A program made the position numbers and the translations under genes. The notes beneath the pieces are model-generated. The model had not been told where the DNA came from and did no database searches. It saw only the letters and a list, made by a program, of their open reading frames with translations. Positions 1 to 8,812 of a DNA stretch of 64,000 nucleotides are shown one piece after another (the stretch's first letter is position 1; each line of letters starts with the position of its first letter). The DNA comes from an uncultured Lachnospiraceae bacterium (GTDB lineage: Bacteria > Bacillota > Clostridia > Lachnospirales > Lachnospiraceae), in the NCBI GenBank assembly GCA_947176505.1, contig CAMWQW010000001.1, forward strand, positions 186,001-250,000, given 5' to 3'.

Positions 1-1314
1 TGTTCTGCCCGGAATGGCAATCGCCCAGTCCGGATGCGCACGGTATAAATCGGAATCCGGAGAAATCATCTCCGGCTCGAACCAGATACCGAATTTCATA
101 CCCAATTTATTGACTTCATCTACCAGATATTTCAGTCCGCCATTGAGCTTACTCTCATTGACCTGCCAATCTCCCAGACTTGAATTGTCGTCATTTCTGT
201 GTCCGAACCATCCGTCGTCCATGACCAGCATTTCAATCCCGAGTTCCGAAGCCTGCTTCGCAATGCCGAGCAACTTCTCCGTGTTGAAATCAAAATATGT
301 CGCCTCCCAATTGTTAATCAGAATCGGTCGCTTCTTATCCTTGTACTCACCGCGTATGAGATGATTGCGGTATAAATCATGGAAGCATCTCGTCATACCG
401 CCGATACCGTCCGCGGAATAAACACAGACTACTTCCGGCGCCTGAAAACTCTCTCCCGAGTCTAATTTCCAGCAGAAATCATACGGATGAATGCCCATCA
501 TAGCACGCATGCTGCCGAACTGGTCCGCCTCAATCTGCGCCAGAAAATTACCCGAATAGACAAAGTTCATCGCATAGATATCTCCGGTTTCCTCCGTAGT
601 TGTGCGCTTTTTCCATGCCATAAAAGGATGCTCCTGATGACTTGATTCCCCTCTTATCGAAGAAACACTCTGCTTGCCCTTCATAACAGGACGTGTCTGA
701 ATCGCACGCTCTCTCGCCCATGAGCCATGCAGTGTAATCATCTCATAATCATCATTATCCATATCCATACATGCCGACAATACCTTGGTCAGATAAATCG
801 GCTCATCAGCATGATTGACAACTTTAACGCTTCTGGCTATGGCATCACTATCCGCAAAAATACTATAGGAAAGAATCACCTGTAATTTCAGAATCTTATC
901 CTCACAGACAAGTTCCAACGTCTTGCATTCCGTATCTTTGCCAAAAGTTGCCGGCAATCCCTGCAGTTCCTCTTTACCGTCATAGATTCTGTGCGACACA
1001 TAAGATAACGCAACTCCGGTATGCCCGCCCATAGTCCTGACTTCCAGCGTACTTTCCCTGTAATCTCCAAGTCCGTTACCCGTATACTCCATCGGGAACG
1101 TATCCAAGAAAGAGGTTCTGTCCCTGTTATTCTGCGACGGAACAAAAGGCGCCTCCGTCGTACGCATCAAATATGTCAGATTATCCTCTGTCAGTTTTCT
1201 TCCATAATAAATGTGTCCGACAAAATTGTCGTCATCCACGATGCCGATGCAGTAACTTGTCTGCTCCGTATCTAATTTAAAAACTCTGCGCTCTTCATTA
1301 TAGCTGATATTCAT
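1..1314 (-). CDS. alpha-galactosidase, GH36 (3' end beyond window)
   Basis: Hydrolyses terminal alpha-1,6-linked galactose from raffinose-type oligosaccharides or galactomannan. Translating the reverse strand from an ATG at 1312-1314 gives an open frame to the window edge, about 438 residues. The N-terminal beta-sandwich begins MNISYNEERRVFKLDTE. The start of the catalytic barrel shows the GH36 blocks MLVMDDGWFGHRNDD and GIWFEPEMISPDSDLY. The catalytic nucleophile (KWDMN-type motif) would lie downstream, outside the window. AAGGAG sits a few bases before the ATG and supports this start. It has no signal peptide, so it is probably cytoplasmic and acts on imported oligosaccharides. The upstream region holds three 73-bp repeats. 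The family call is secure; substrate is inferred from the family. Confidence 0.93.
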   Translation of the reverse strand, partial: MNISYNEERRVFKLDTEQTSYCIGIVDDDNFVGHIYYGRKLTEDNLTYLMRTTEAPFVPSQNNRDRTSFLDTFPMEYTGNGLGDYRESTLEVRTMGGHTGVALSYVSHRIYDGKEELQGLPATFGKDTECKTLELVCEDKILKLQVILSYSIFADSDAIARSVKVVNHADEPIYLTKVLSACMDMDNDDYEMITLHGSWARERAIQTRPVMKGKQSVSSIRGESSHQEHPFMAWKKRTTTEETGDIYAMNFVYSGNFLAQIEADQFGSMRAMMGIHPYDFCWKLDSGESFQAPEVVCVYSADGIGGMTRCFHDLYRNHLIRGEYKDKKRPILINNWEATYFDFNTEKLLGIAKQASELGIEMLVMDDGWFGHRNDDNSSLGDWQVNESKLNGGLKYLVDEVNKLGMKFGIWFEPEMISPDSDLYRAHPDWAIAIPGRT

Positions 1315-1352
1315 AATTCTTTTCTCCTTTTTCCCGGATATACTCGGACCAC

Positions 1353-1550
1353 CTTCCGGATAATGCATGCTCTTTACGTTCTCCAAGACATGACGCAGTC
1401 ATGCTTAGACGACATGCTTTACCGCCCTTCGGAGAATGCATGCTCTTTGCATTCTCCAAGACATGACGTAGTCATGCTTAGACGACATGCTTTACCGCCC
1501 TTCGGAGAATGCATGCCCTTTGCATTCTCCAAGACATGACGCAGTCATGT
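1353..1550. repeat. 73-bp tandem repeat, three copies, with internal palindromes
   Basis: Units start near 1353, 1426 and 1499; the third is cut short near 1550. Equivalent bases (the AAT of GAATGCATG) fall at 1362, 1435 and 1508, exactly 73 bp apart. Copies 2 and 3 carry a hairpin with 10-bp arms GGAGAATGCA and TGCATTCTCC, and each copy carries a second dyad, CATGAC-GYA-GTCATG. The array fills the divergent gap between the alpha-galactosidase and the AEC permease, so it lies upstream of both. It resembles a REP/BIME-type palindromic repeat; function unknown. Confidence 0.9.
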
Positions 1551-1694
1551 CTTATTATACCAACATCTTACTTGTTAGGAAAGTATCTTATTGAAAAGTA
1601 TCTTAATATAAAAATTTGTATTTTTTAAAAAAAGTGATACAATAACCACTATCGGCATAAAACAATAAGATTAAGAAAGCAGGGATTATTTACT

Positions 1695-2639
1695 ATGAGT
1701 ATCACAGTCGTATTACAACAGATGGTCATGATTTTTATCTTGATTGTCGTCGGTTTACTGTTATATAAGAAAGAAATGCTGTCAGAAATAACATCGAAAC
1801 AAATATCCGGAATCATCGTCAACGTGACAAATCCGGCACTTTTAATCTGTTCTGCCTTTCAGGAGGGTCCCAAAGTATCTGTGCCGGAACTCGGAATGGC
1901 ACTGGGCATTTATCTGATTATTTATATCCTTCTGATTACGCTAAGTTTTCTAATCCCACGCATCCTACGCGTTCCTAATATGTATCACTACTCCTACCAG
2001 ATGCTGACCATCTTCGGCAATGTAGGATTTATCGGCATCCCGCTGGCTTCCGCCGTGCTGGGCGCCGAATCCTTAATTTTTGTATCAATATACAATTTGA
2101 TTTATAATATTCTAATCTACACCTTCGGGATTTCCCTATTGCAAAAAGCTTCAACAACACAGTCCGGCAATTCCGACACAAATATCACATCTCCACTCTG
2201 GAAAAAGCTTGTAAACGCCGGAACCATCTCCGCCGCGGCAACCATTATTTTTTATCTTTGTGATTTTCGTGTACCGGCCATCGTACCATCCACGCTCAAC
2301 TATATGGGGCAGGCGACCACCCTGTTATCCATGCTCGTATTAGGAGCTTCCGTAGCGCAAATGACACTCAAAGATATCTTTTCCCATCCAAAACTGTATG
2401 GGTTTACGCTTATGAGACAGATTCTGGTGCCGATTGGCTGCGTTCTGTTACTGCGTCCTTTCATAGAGAATGCCTTGATTCTTAATACAATGGCGTTGAT
2501 GCTGGCTGTCCCCGCAGGCAACATGCCGCTCATGCTTTCCAAGCAGCTTCGCGTCGAGACAGACACCATCTCGCAGGGCATTATCCTCACCACTATCTTA
2601 AGTCTCATGACGATTCCGATTGTGAGTTTATGCCTCTAA
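1695..2639 (+). CDS. AEC family permease (auxin efflux carrier type)
   Basis: A 314-residue integral membrane protein with about ten hydrophobic segments in two halves, joined by a polar stretch near residues 150-175 (KASTTQSGNSDTN). The length and the pattern NVTNPALLICSAF near the N-terminus and GNVGFIGIPLA near residue 115 match the AEC (auxin efflux carrier/malate permease) family, whose bacterial members move carboxylates or other organic anions. The ATG at 1695 is preceded by a weak AGCAGGGA site. Its stop overlaps the stop of the convergent pyruvate kinase gene by a few bases. The substrate cannot be told from sequence. Confidence 0.88.
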   Translation: MSITVVLQQMVMIFILIVVGLLLYKKEMLSEITSKQISGIIVNVTNPALLICSAFQEGPKVSVPELGMALGIYLIIYILLITLSFLIPRILRVPNMYHYSYQMLTIFGNVGFIGIPLASAVLGAESLIFVSIYNLIYNILIYTFGISLLQKASTTQSGNSDTNITSPLWKKLVNAGTISAAATIIFYLCDFRVPAIVPSTLNYMGQATTLLSMLVLGASVAQMTLKDIFSHPKLYGFTLMRQILVPIGCVLLLRPFIENALILNTMALMLAVPAGNMPLMLSKQLRVETDTISQGIILTTILSLMTIPIVSLCL

Positions 2640-4051
2640 ACAATCTGTACTTTCATCATATTGGTGGTGCCGGAGAATCCAATCGGCACGCCCGAAGTGA
2701 TAACTGTCAAATCGCCTTTTTCAAGCAGCTTCATCTTCTCCGCCGCTTGGATTGCCTTATCAAAAAGATTAAAGACTTCCTTTTCTTCCTTAATTAAAAG
2801 AGGCGTCACTCCCCAAGTCAGCGACAACTGTCTACATACCTTTTCCGTGGTCGCACAGCTGATAATGTCGCTCATAGGGCGGTATCTGGAAATCATCCTC
2901 GCCGACCTGCCGGACTTTGTGACCGTCACAATCGCCTTGGCATTCAAGTCGAGCGCCGTCGTGCAAGTAGCATGACAGATTGCATCCGTAACATCCGGCT
3001 CTGTACTTCTCTCATTCTGGAAGAAGCGCTTGCGATAGTCCACATCCTGTTCTGTCCGCTCCGCAATACGCACCATTGTCTTTACCGCCTCAACCGGATA
3101 CGCACCCGCCGCTGTCTCACCGGATAGCATAATCGCACTTGTACCGTCATAAACTGCATTGGCAATATCTGTAGTCTCTGCTCTCGTAGGACGCGGGTTT
3201 TTAATCATGGACTCTAACATCTGCGTTGCCGTAATGACCTGCTTACCGGTGCGGTAAACCTTCTTAATAATTTTTTTCTGAATGACAGGTACTTCCTCAT
3301 AGGGAATCTCTACCCCCATGTCACCGCGCGCAACCATAATGCCGTCGGACACATCTATAATATCGTCAATATTCGCAACTCCCTGCGCGTTTTCTATCTT
3401 AGAAATGATACGGATATTTTCGCCGCCGTTTTTATGAAGCAGTTTACGAAGCTGTATGATATCTTCTTTCTTCTGGACAAAAGAAGCCGCGATAAAATCA
3501 ACATCCTGCTCTATTCCAAATAAAATGTCTTCTCTGTCCTTGTCACTGATATAAGGCATGGATAAATCCACGTCGGGCACATTGACACCCTTATGATTGG
3601 ACACAACGCCTCCGTTAATGACGCGGCAGACGATATTGCTCTTATCTACCTTCTCCACCTTCATCTCGATCAAACCATCATCGATCAGTACGCGCATTCC
3701 CTCTTCCAAATCTTCATAAAGGCGGTTATAGGTCACGCTTACAATGTCCTTTGTCCCTTCCACTTCCTCCGCAGTAAGGGTGAACAATTGTCCTTCTTCC
3801 AAAGTCACTTTGCCTTCCTTAAAATTTTTCACGCGCACTTCCGGTCCTTTGGTATCCAATAAAATAGCAATCGGTCTGCCCACTTCTTTACGGAGTTTCT
3901 TCACCATATCCATTCTTTTCTTATGATCCTCGTAAGTTCCATGGGAAAAATTGCACCGTGCAACATTCATCCCCTCTATCATCATCTGTCTTAGCACATC
4001 CTCATTATCCGTTGACGGACCTAGCGTACATACAATCTTTGTTTTCCTCAT
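2636..4051 (-). CDS. pyk: pyruvate kinase
   Basis: Converts phosphoenolpyruvate and ADP to pyruvate and ATP, the last step of glycolysis. The 471-residue protein opens MRKTKIVCTLGPSTDN, contains the barrel motif IISKIENAQGV with the catalytic Lys, the Mg-binding segment MVARGDMGVEIP, and ends in the alpha/beta domain (GTTNMMKVQIV). It lacks the extra C-terminal PEP-utiliser domain found on many Bacillus-type enzymes of about 585 residues, so it is the short form. A good AAAGGAGCAGG ribosome site precedes the ATG. It stands alone, convergent with the AEC permease, and downstream of the amt terminator. Confidence 0.97.
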   Translation of the reverse strand: MRKTKIVCTLGPSTDNEDVLRQMMIEGMNVARCNFSHGTYEDHKKRMDMVKKLRKEVGRPIAILLDTKGPEVRVKNFKEGKVTLEEGQLFTLTAEEVEGTKDIVSVTYNRLYEDLEEGMRVLIDDGLIEMKVEKVDKSNIVCRVINGGVVSNHKGVNVPDVDLSMPYISDKDREDILFGIEQDVDFIAASFVQKKEDIIQLRKLLHKNGGENIRIISKIENAQGVANIDDIIDVSDGIMVARGDMGVEIPYEEVPVIQKKIIKKVYRTGKQVITATQMLESMIKNPRPTRAETTDIANAVYDGTSAIMLSGETAAGAYPVEAVKTMVRIAERTEQDVDYRKRFFQNERSTEPDVTDAICHATCTTALDLNAKAIVTVTKSGRSARMISRYRPMSDIISCATTEKVCRQLSLTWGVTPLLIKEEKEVFNLFDKAIQAAEKMKLLEKGDLTVITSGVPIGFSGTTNMMKVQIV

Positions 4052-4247
4052 TTTTATAACCCTGCTCCTTTCTCAACTCGCGAATTTCTGCGCCGAATCA
4101 CAATCGGTTTTCTGTCAGCTATCTACTTCTATTTTATACTGAGATACTATATTTTAAACGAACGTTGGCATATCTCATACGATAACTTTATAACAGTGCC
4201 TCCATCGTATCATATTATTCCGATTTTCGGCAACTGATTACTTCAAT

Positions 4248-4288
4248 AAAACGAGCTCCCGGTGGTGGAAGCACCGGGAGCCCGTTTT
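4248..4288 (-). terminator. intrinsic terminator of amt-PII gene
   Basis: On the reverse strand a strong GC-rich stem (ACGGGCTCCCGGTG paired with CACCGGGAGCTCGT, one mismatch) with a short loop is followed by TTTTATTG. It lies about 55 bp past the amt stop codon and before the pyruvate kinase gene. Confidence 0.88.
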
Positions 4289-4341
4289 ATATATACAAAC
4301 TAAGGGATATAGGTATACGCTTACTTTATTAAGATGTCGGA

Positions 4342-6111
4342 TTACTCCACATCCTGCAATGCCGCAAAATCCTCTTCGCCCGTGCGGACTTTGATAACTC
4401 TGTCAACATTGTATACAAAAATCTTACCGTCTCCGATATGACCTGTGTATAGAGCTTTCTTAGCTGCTTCTACAACATCCTCTACCGGAATCTTGCTGAC
4501 TACGACTTCAACTTTAACCTTCGGAAGCAAAGTCGCATCCATCTCGACGCCACGATACATCTCTCCGGCGCCTCTCTGAATACCGCAGCCCATGACCTGT
4601 GTCACCGTCATACCCGTTACACCCAAATCGTTCATTGCCTTTCTGAGCTGGTCGTATCTGGACAATTTCGCAATGATAGCTACTTTGTACATACCCGTTG
4701 CGGATACCATCGGAACCTGTGCGACCTTAACCGCCGCCTCCTTCTGGATATCGGAAGCCGCATCATAATCTTCCGTTCCGAGATTCGTATTCTCATTAAC
4801 ATCCATAGACATTGTATTCGATACATCCATAATACTGAAACCGGAATATGCTGACGCAAGACCATGTTCCATAACATCCAGACCTACGATTTCCTCCTCC
4901 TCAGAAGCCCGAAGTCCGATGACCGCCTTGATAATCACGAAAGCGAGCGTGATTGTTACAGCCGTCCATGCTGCAACAGCCGCAAACCCGATAAGCTGTA
5001 ATCCAAGCAGCTCAAATCCGCCGCCATAGAACAAACCTACAAGCTCATTACCTTCTGCATCTGCAATAGAATAACCCGGCGCCGTATTTGTTGCAAACAA
5101 ACCGACCGCAAGGGTACCCCAGATACCGTTCAAGCAGTGTACCGCAACCGCGCCTACAGGGTCATCAATACGCAGTTTATAGTCCAAGAACCATACGCCG
5201 AATACTACCAGCAGACCCGCAACCGCACCGATTACGATAGCGCCGAAAGCATCTGTCACATCACATGGCGCCGTGATTGCAACAAGACCTGCCAAAGATG
5301 CATTCAAGCACATAGATACATCCGGTTTACCGTACTTAATCCATGTAAAAATCATGCATACTACCGTGGCGATCGCAGGGGCAATTGTTGTCGTGACGAA
5401 GATAGAACCTAACTGCTCCACGGTCGTAGCCGCCGCACCGTTAAATCCGTACCAGCCAAGCCATAAGATGAATACGCCCAATGCACCAATCGGGATGTTA
5501 TGTCCGGGGAACGCATTCACTTTCGTAATTTTACCGTTTTTGTCTTTTGTGAATTTACCGATTCGAGGTCCGAGGATTTTTGCACCTATCAGTGCAGAAA
5601 TACCTCCCACCATATGTATTGCACAAGAACCCGCAAAATCGTGGAATCCAATCTGGGATAGCCAGCCGCCGCCCCAAATCCAGTGCGCCTCGATAGGGTA
5701 AATCAATGCAGAGATTACCCCCGAATAAATACAGTAGCTCAAGAACTTCGTTCTCTCCGCCATTGCACCGGACACAATTGTTGCCGTAGTCGCACAGAAC
5801 ACTAAGTTAAACACGAAATTAGACCAGTCAAAATCGGCATAACTTGTAAAAATGTCGAATCCCGGCTTACCAATCAAGCCGACCATATCCTCACCAAACA
5901 GCAGCCCAAAACCAATCAGGATAAACACTACCGTACCAATGCAGAAATCCATCAGATTTTTCATGATGATGTTGCCCGCATTTTTGGCTCTGGTAAAACC
6001 CGTCTCAACCATGGCAAACCCTGCCTGCATCCAGAATACCAAGGCTGCACCGATTAAAAACCAGACGCCGAAAATCTGTCCGTTTAAAACCTCCATAATC
6101 TCTTCTGTCAT
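4342..6111 (-). CDS. amt: ammonium transporter fused to a PII signalling domain
   Basis: 589 residues. Residues 1-400 form the Amt/Mep/Rh channel, with Amt signatures such as GGWLSQIGFHDFAGS, AIHMVGGISALIGA and the later HCLNGIWGTLAVG. After a linker, residues 474-589 are a complete PII (GlnK) domain: the T-loop GIQRGAGEMYRG with Tyr519 at the position uridylylated in proteobacterial PII, then PKVKVEVVV and the nucleotide-binding GDGKIFVYNVDRVIKVRTGE. In most bacteria GlnK is a separate protein that plugs AmtB; here the two are one chain. GAGGAGGAG precedes the ATG. Expression probably responds to nitrogen supply: a near-consensus promoter (6330-6358) and two terminator-like hairpins sit in the leader. 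Confidence 0.96.
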   Translation of the reverse strand: MTEEIMEVLNGQIFGVWFLIGAALVFWMQAGFAMVETGFTRAKNAGNIIMKNLMDFCIGTVVFILIGFGLLFGEDMVGLIGKPGFDIFTSYADFDWSNFVFNLVFCATTATIVSGAMAERTKFLSYCIYSGVISALIYPIEAHWIWGGGWLSQIGFHDFAGSCAIHMVGGISALIGAKILGPRIGKFTKDKNGKITKVNAFPGHNIPIGALGVFILWLGWYGFNGAAATTVEQLGSIFVTTTIAPAIATVVCMIFTWIKYGKPDVSMCLNASLAGLVAITAPCDVTDAFGAIVIGAVAGLLVVFGVWFLDYKLRIDDPVGAVAVHCLNGIWGTLAVGLFATNTAPGYSIADAEGNELVGLFYGGGFELLGLQLIGFAAVAAWTAVTITLAFVIIKAVIGLRASEEEEIVGLDVMEHGLASAYSGFSIMDVSNTMSMDVNENTNLGTEDYDAASDIQKEAAVKVAQVPMVSATGMYKVAIIAKLSRYDQLRKAMNDLGVTGMTVTQVMGCGIQRGAGEMYRGVEMDATLLPKVKVEVVVSKIPVEDVVEAAKKALYTGHIGDGKIFVYNVDRVIKVRTGEEDFAALQDVE

Positions 6112-6150
6112 AGATAAATCTCCTCCTCACATTTGACATACCCCAATCAA

Positions 6151-6199
6151 ATAAAAAAGCGGAGCCAATGGTTTCCTCACATAAGCTCCATTGCTCCGC
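6151..6199 (-). terminator. terminator-like hairpin in amt leader (possible attenuator)
   Basis: Reverse-strand arms GCGGAGCAATGG and CCATTGGCTCCGC (one bulged base) enclose a 16-nt loop and are followed at once by six T residues. The hairpin ends about 40 nt before the amt start codon and downstream of its promoter, so as read it would stop transcription before the gene unless opened. Confidence 0.72.
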
Positions 6200-6276
6200 A
6201 TTCCTTAAATCAGGTCATATGTACATTTTTCAAAAGCACAAGCATCTTACATTCCACAAGCCTCGCTTTTTATGCA

Positions 6277-6314
6277 AAAGAAAAAGGCACTTCGTATCAT
6301 CTCGAAGCGCCTTT
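6277..6314 (-). terminator. second terminator-like hairpin in amt leader
   Basis: Reverse-strand arms AAAGGCGCTTCG and CGAAGTGCCTTT (12 bp, one G-U pair) with loop AGATGATA are followed by a U-rich tail TTTCTTTT. It could end the upstream lipoprotein transcript, but it also lies just inside the transcript expected from the promoter at 6330-6358. Confidence 0.7.
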
Positions 6315-6329
6315 GCTTTTACGAACTGA

Positions 6330-6358
6330 ATTGTAGCACCATATTAACCGGGTGTCAA
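6330..6358 (-). promoter_or_regulatory. sigma-A-type promoter for amt
   Basis: On the reverse strand TTGACA (6353-6358), a 17-bp spacer and TACAAT (6330-6335) make a near-perfect housekeeping promoter directed at amt. A perfect dyad GTCAAA-A-TTTGAC lies just upstream at 6378-6390 and could be an operator; it does not fit the GlnR/TnrA box. Confidence 0.8.
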
Positions 6359-6425
6359 CAAGTATTTTTATAATTGTGTCAAAATTTGACCAAACATCCA
6401 AATCGTTTCGGCAACCCACATTGCC

Positions 6426-7052
6426 CTAATACGGCTCAAACGCATTCATTAACGTATCTACATCCTCTTCGTGCCCCGGAGTATAAGATACAATAAAATA
6501 AATCACACGATTGTCTTTCTTGGTAATATAATAGCTCTGATTCATCTTCGCCACACCGTAATCCATGGTAGCAGTATACTTATCACACTCCAGACCGCCA
6601 ACCTTCACATTGTCAGGCTCATCCCATGTAATAGGCACATCCGGAAACAACGTCTTTATCTGTGATTGTAACACTTCTATATATTTATCCGTTGAAAATG
6701 TTGTTTTTTCGGCTGCAAGGCTGAGGTTCGGGTCTCCTGTGCCCAGATTCTCCGGGTCAGGAAGATAAGTCATAAGTTCATAGACCGTCGTCAATTCCGC
6801 ATAATCTATCACTTTCTTCCCGTTCTCTTCGTAAACTGCCTTAACATAATCCTGTCCCATAGAAATAAAATTATCCAATTCCTCCTGCGTCGCAACAACA
6901 TATCCCTCGGGAGCATTAAATCTGATTCCCATCCACTCGCTCTCAAAACCGTTGTCAGACAGCGTTCCTTTGCTGTACTTCGCACCGCCGCATGCCGTTA
7001 CGGATAACAGCATAAGAACCGCCAAGGCTACTACTCCTATTCTTTTGTTCAT
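6426..7052 (-). CDS. lipoprotein of unknown function
   Basis: 208 residues. The N-terminus MNKRIGVVALAVLMLLSVTAC has a basic start, a hydrophobic core and a lipobox (VTAC) with lipidation at Cys21, so the mature protein should be anchored on the outer face of the membrane. The rest is soluble and mixed alpha/beta in character, with no motif I recognise. GGAAGAG precedes the ATG. It lies upstream of amt on the same strand, but the amt promoter lies between them, so co-transcription is not required. Confidence 0.8.
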   Translation of the reverse strand: MNKRIGVVALAVLMLLSVTACGGAKYSKGTLSDNGFESEWMGIRFNAPEGYVVATQEELDNFISMGQDYVKAVYEENGKKVIDYAELTTVYELMTYLPDPENLGTGDPNLSLAAEKTTFSTDKYIEVLQSQIKTLFPDVPITWDEPDNVKVGGLECDKYTATMDYGVAKMNQSYYITKKDNRVIYFIVSYTPGHEEDVDTLMNAFEPY

Positions 7053-7309
7053 TTTTCTCTTCCGCTCCCTATTTCATAATGTATGGCGCATAACTGGCTA
7101 ACTGACCGTCACCGCGCAATAGACCAATGGCTATTATACAGTGTAATATGGATGCGGTCAATCAAGAAATGTATTTCCACTCTTTTATCCACAAATAATC
7201 AACCGTTTTCTGCCGTATTATCGGCAGATTCGTTTTATGGGATGTGACATAAGAATTATTTTTTAAAAAGCACCTTCATGTATTGTGCCTGAAAGTATTC
7301 TCCTCTTTT

Positions 7310-7960
7310 TTATTTTATAGCAGCCATATCCAAGAGAAACTTACGATAGATCTCATCTTCTCCAAGCGTATCATCACTCTCAATCAGGGTTGTCAAATCG
7401 ACTTTACCTTCCAGATACATATCCCAAAACTCTTCATGCTCCAGATATGCCCTGTATCGGAAAACAAAACCACCTGCTGCTACATCTTTATAATTCTCAA
7501 ACAGCTTGTCACACCTCGCCCAATCCTCAGGTGGAAGGGTTTTACTCCACAAAACATGTCTACCGGGTCGAGCATCACTATCATTGACACAACTGACTTC
7601 TCCAGTATCTTCATTGAAGTAGAACGAGACCCCGTTAGGAAGAGACGCTACTCCAATCTCCGTTACATTTGTCTCGCCATCCAAAGAAGCCAACCCCTTT
7701 ACACCACTCTCTTCTGCGGACCTATCCATGCATTCTTCATTCTGTCCCACTTCCGGTAATGCCTTACCCAAACCACTCAGTCTCTCATATGCTTCCTGTA
7801 TAGAAATATCAGAATCCTTCGTATTTACAATCCCGACATCCCCATAAAACTGTTCCACCGCGCTTTCCAAATTACCATTACTACTCCGAACATGTTTCTG
7901 CCTATCCGCCCGTTGTATACTCCTGCAAGTATACGAACTATTACCAATAATCGCATTCAT
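7310..7960 (-). CDS. hypothetical protein
   Basis: The frame is open from 8044, but GGAGGG lies ten bases before the ATG at 7958-7960, giving a 216-residue protein that begins MNAIIGNSSYTCRS. No good ribosome site supports the longer form. It has no membrane segment or signal peptide. The second half is rich in aromatic and acidic residues (DWARCDKLFENYKDVAAGG, then HEEFWDMYLEGKVDL), which suggests a folded soluble domain. I do not recognise the family. It is followed by no gene on its strand until the lipoprotein. Confidence 0.65.
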   Translation of the reverse strand: MNAIIGNSSYTCRSIQRADRQKHVRSSNGNLESAVEQFYGDVGIVNTKDSDISIQEAYERLSGLGKALPEVGQNEECMDRSAEESGVKGLASLDGETNVTEIGVASLPNGVSFYFNEDTGEVSCVNDSDARPGRHVLWSKTLPPEDWARCDKLFENYKDVAAGGFVFRYRAYLEHEEFWDMYLEGKVDLTTLIESDDTLGEDEIYRKFLLDMAAIK

Positions 7961-8166
7961 AAATACATATCCCTCCATTTTCTTATCATATTTTACATTA
8001 TTACATGTTGTATTATTGCAAAAATGACTATATGCAGCACTCATCTACAGTTTTATAAGAATCCTAAACCATATCCTTCTACATTTACTCGTATGACTGA
8101 CACCAACTTTATATATAGTATACATAGATTGACGCTTTATGCTTGATTCTGCTATCATTGCATACT

Positions 8167-8263
8167 GTAAAATATTCATTTTACTAATAGTACTTCCATA
8201 GTAAAATTCTGTCAATATTTTTCTATATTCATAGTTGAAACGGTAAATAGAATATTTTACTAT
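8167..8263. promoter_or_regulatory. cluster of GTAAAAT inverted repeats
   Basis: The 330 bp before the small gene at 8292 is AT-rich and noncoding. It holds a perfect dyad GTAAAAT-ATTC-ATTTTAC at 8167-8184, another ATAGTAAAA at 8199-8207 and its inverse TTTTACTAT at 8255-8263. GTAAAATATTC (8167-8177) also recurs inverted at 8250-8260. This may be a multi-site operator for the genes at 8292 onward; the binding factor is unknown. Confidence 0.55.
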
Positions 8264-8291
8264 GTATACAAATACAAAAATAGGTGACTAG

Positions 8292-8589
8292 ATGAATTAC
8301 GAATTAAAACCAAAAGAATATGAAATCATGATGCAACGTGGAAACTTATTTCCTTTTCGGCAGTACTGTTTCACTGCTATAACCCCTTGAATTATCTTTT
8401 TTCTATGAATTATGTACCGTATGCGAAAAACATTGTGATGAAATAGCGACGGCACCGTTAAGTGAATCCCCAAAGCTATATTATGAGAATCTGATTATAA
8501 ATGCCACTCAGAACCAGACTGCTGTCAGTTCATTATTTGCCAACACTTTTTCAAGCAATAAAAACCAGACGAAGGAAAGAATATTATGA
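8292..8589 (+). pseudogene. small frameshifted gene (or +1 programmed frameshift)
   Basis: An ATG at 8292 with AGGTGA just upstream encodes MNYELKPKEYEIMMQRGNLF and reaches TGA at 8388-8390. Skipping one base at ACC CCT TGA puts translation into a second frame that stays open to TGA at 8587-8589 and reads through a cysteine cluster (YELCTVCEKHC). The joined product is about 98 residues. The stop falls directly after the CCT codon, in the same arrangement as the prfB frameshift site, but a one-base insertion in a decayed gene is the simpler reading. Family not recognised. Confidence 0.5.
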
Positions 8590-8812
8590 CAAGAAAAACC
8601 CAAAATCAGCTCACTGTAAAATTATCACTGCGTTAATGATAGGTATTATCATCCTGTCTATGCCTATCTCCGTATTGGCATATGAGCCTGTTTACTTTTA
8701 TTATGACTCAAAGCCTTATACTCCTGATATAGATTTCGCGGAAATTGTTCCCAAGGGTATACGAGACCCCCTCGCTCCGACTCCCACGATAGTACAACTT
8801 GATTTTATTTTA
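8586..8812 (+). pseudogene. small secreted-peptide gene, frameshifted and without its own stop
   Basis: An ATG at 8586 overlaps the preceding stop (ATGA) and has AAGGAAAG upstream, as in a translationally coupled pair. It encodes MTRKTQNQLTVK and then stops after 16 codons. From the AAAA run in GTAAAATT a -1 shift enters a frame with the hydrophobic core of a signal peptide, ITALMIGIIILSMPISVLA, then YEPVYFYYDSKPYTPDID. The good fit of start, basic region and hydrophobic core across the shift argues for one ancestral gene. The frame runs on into the antisense of the LysR gene, so the original 3' end seems lost; the end given is the LysR boundary. Confidence 0.48.

Noticed and set aside
6378..6390. 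GlnR/TnrA or Rex operator upstream of amt
   Set aside because: Spacing and half-sites do not match either consensus; kept only as an unnamed dyad.
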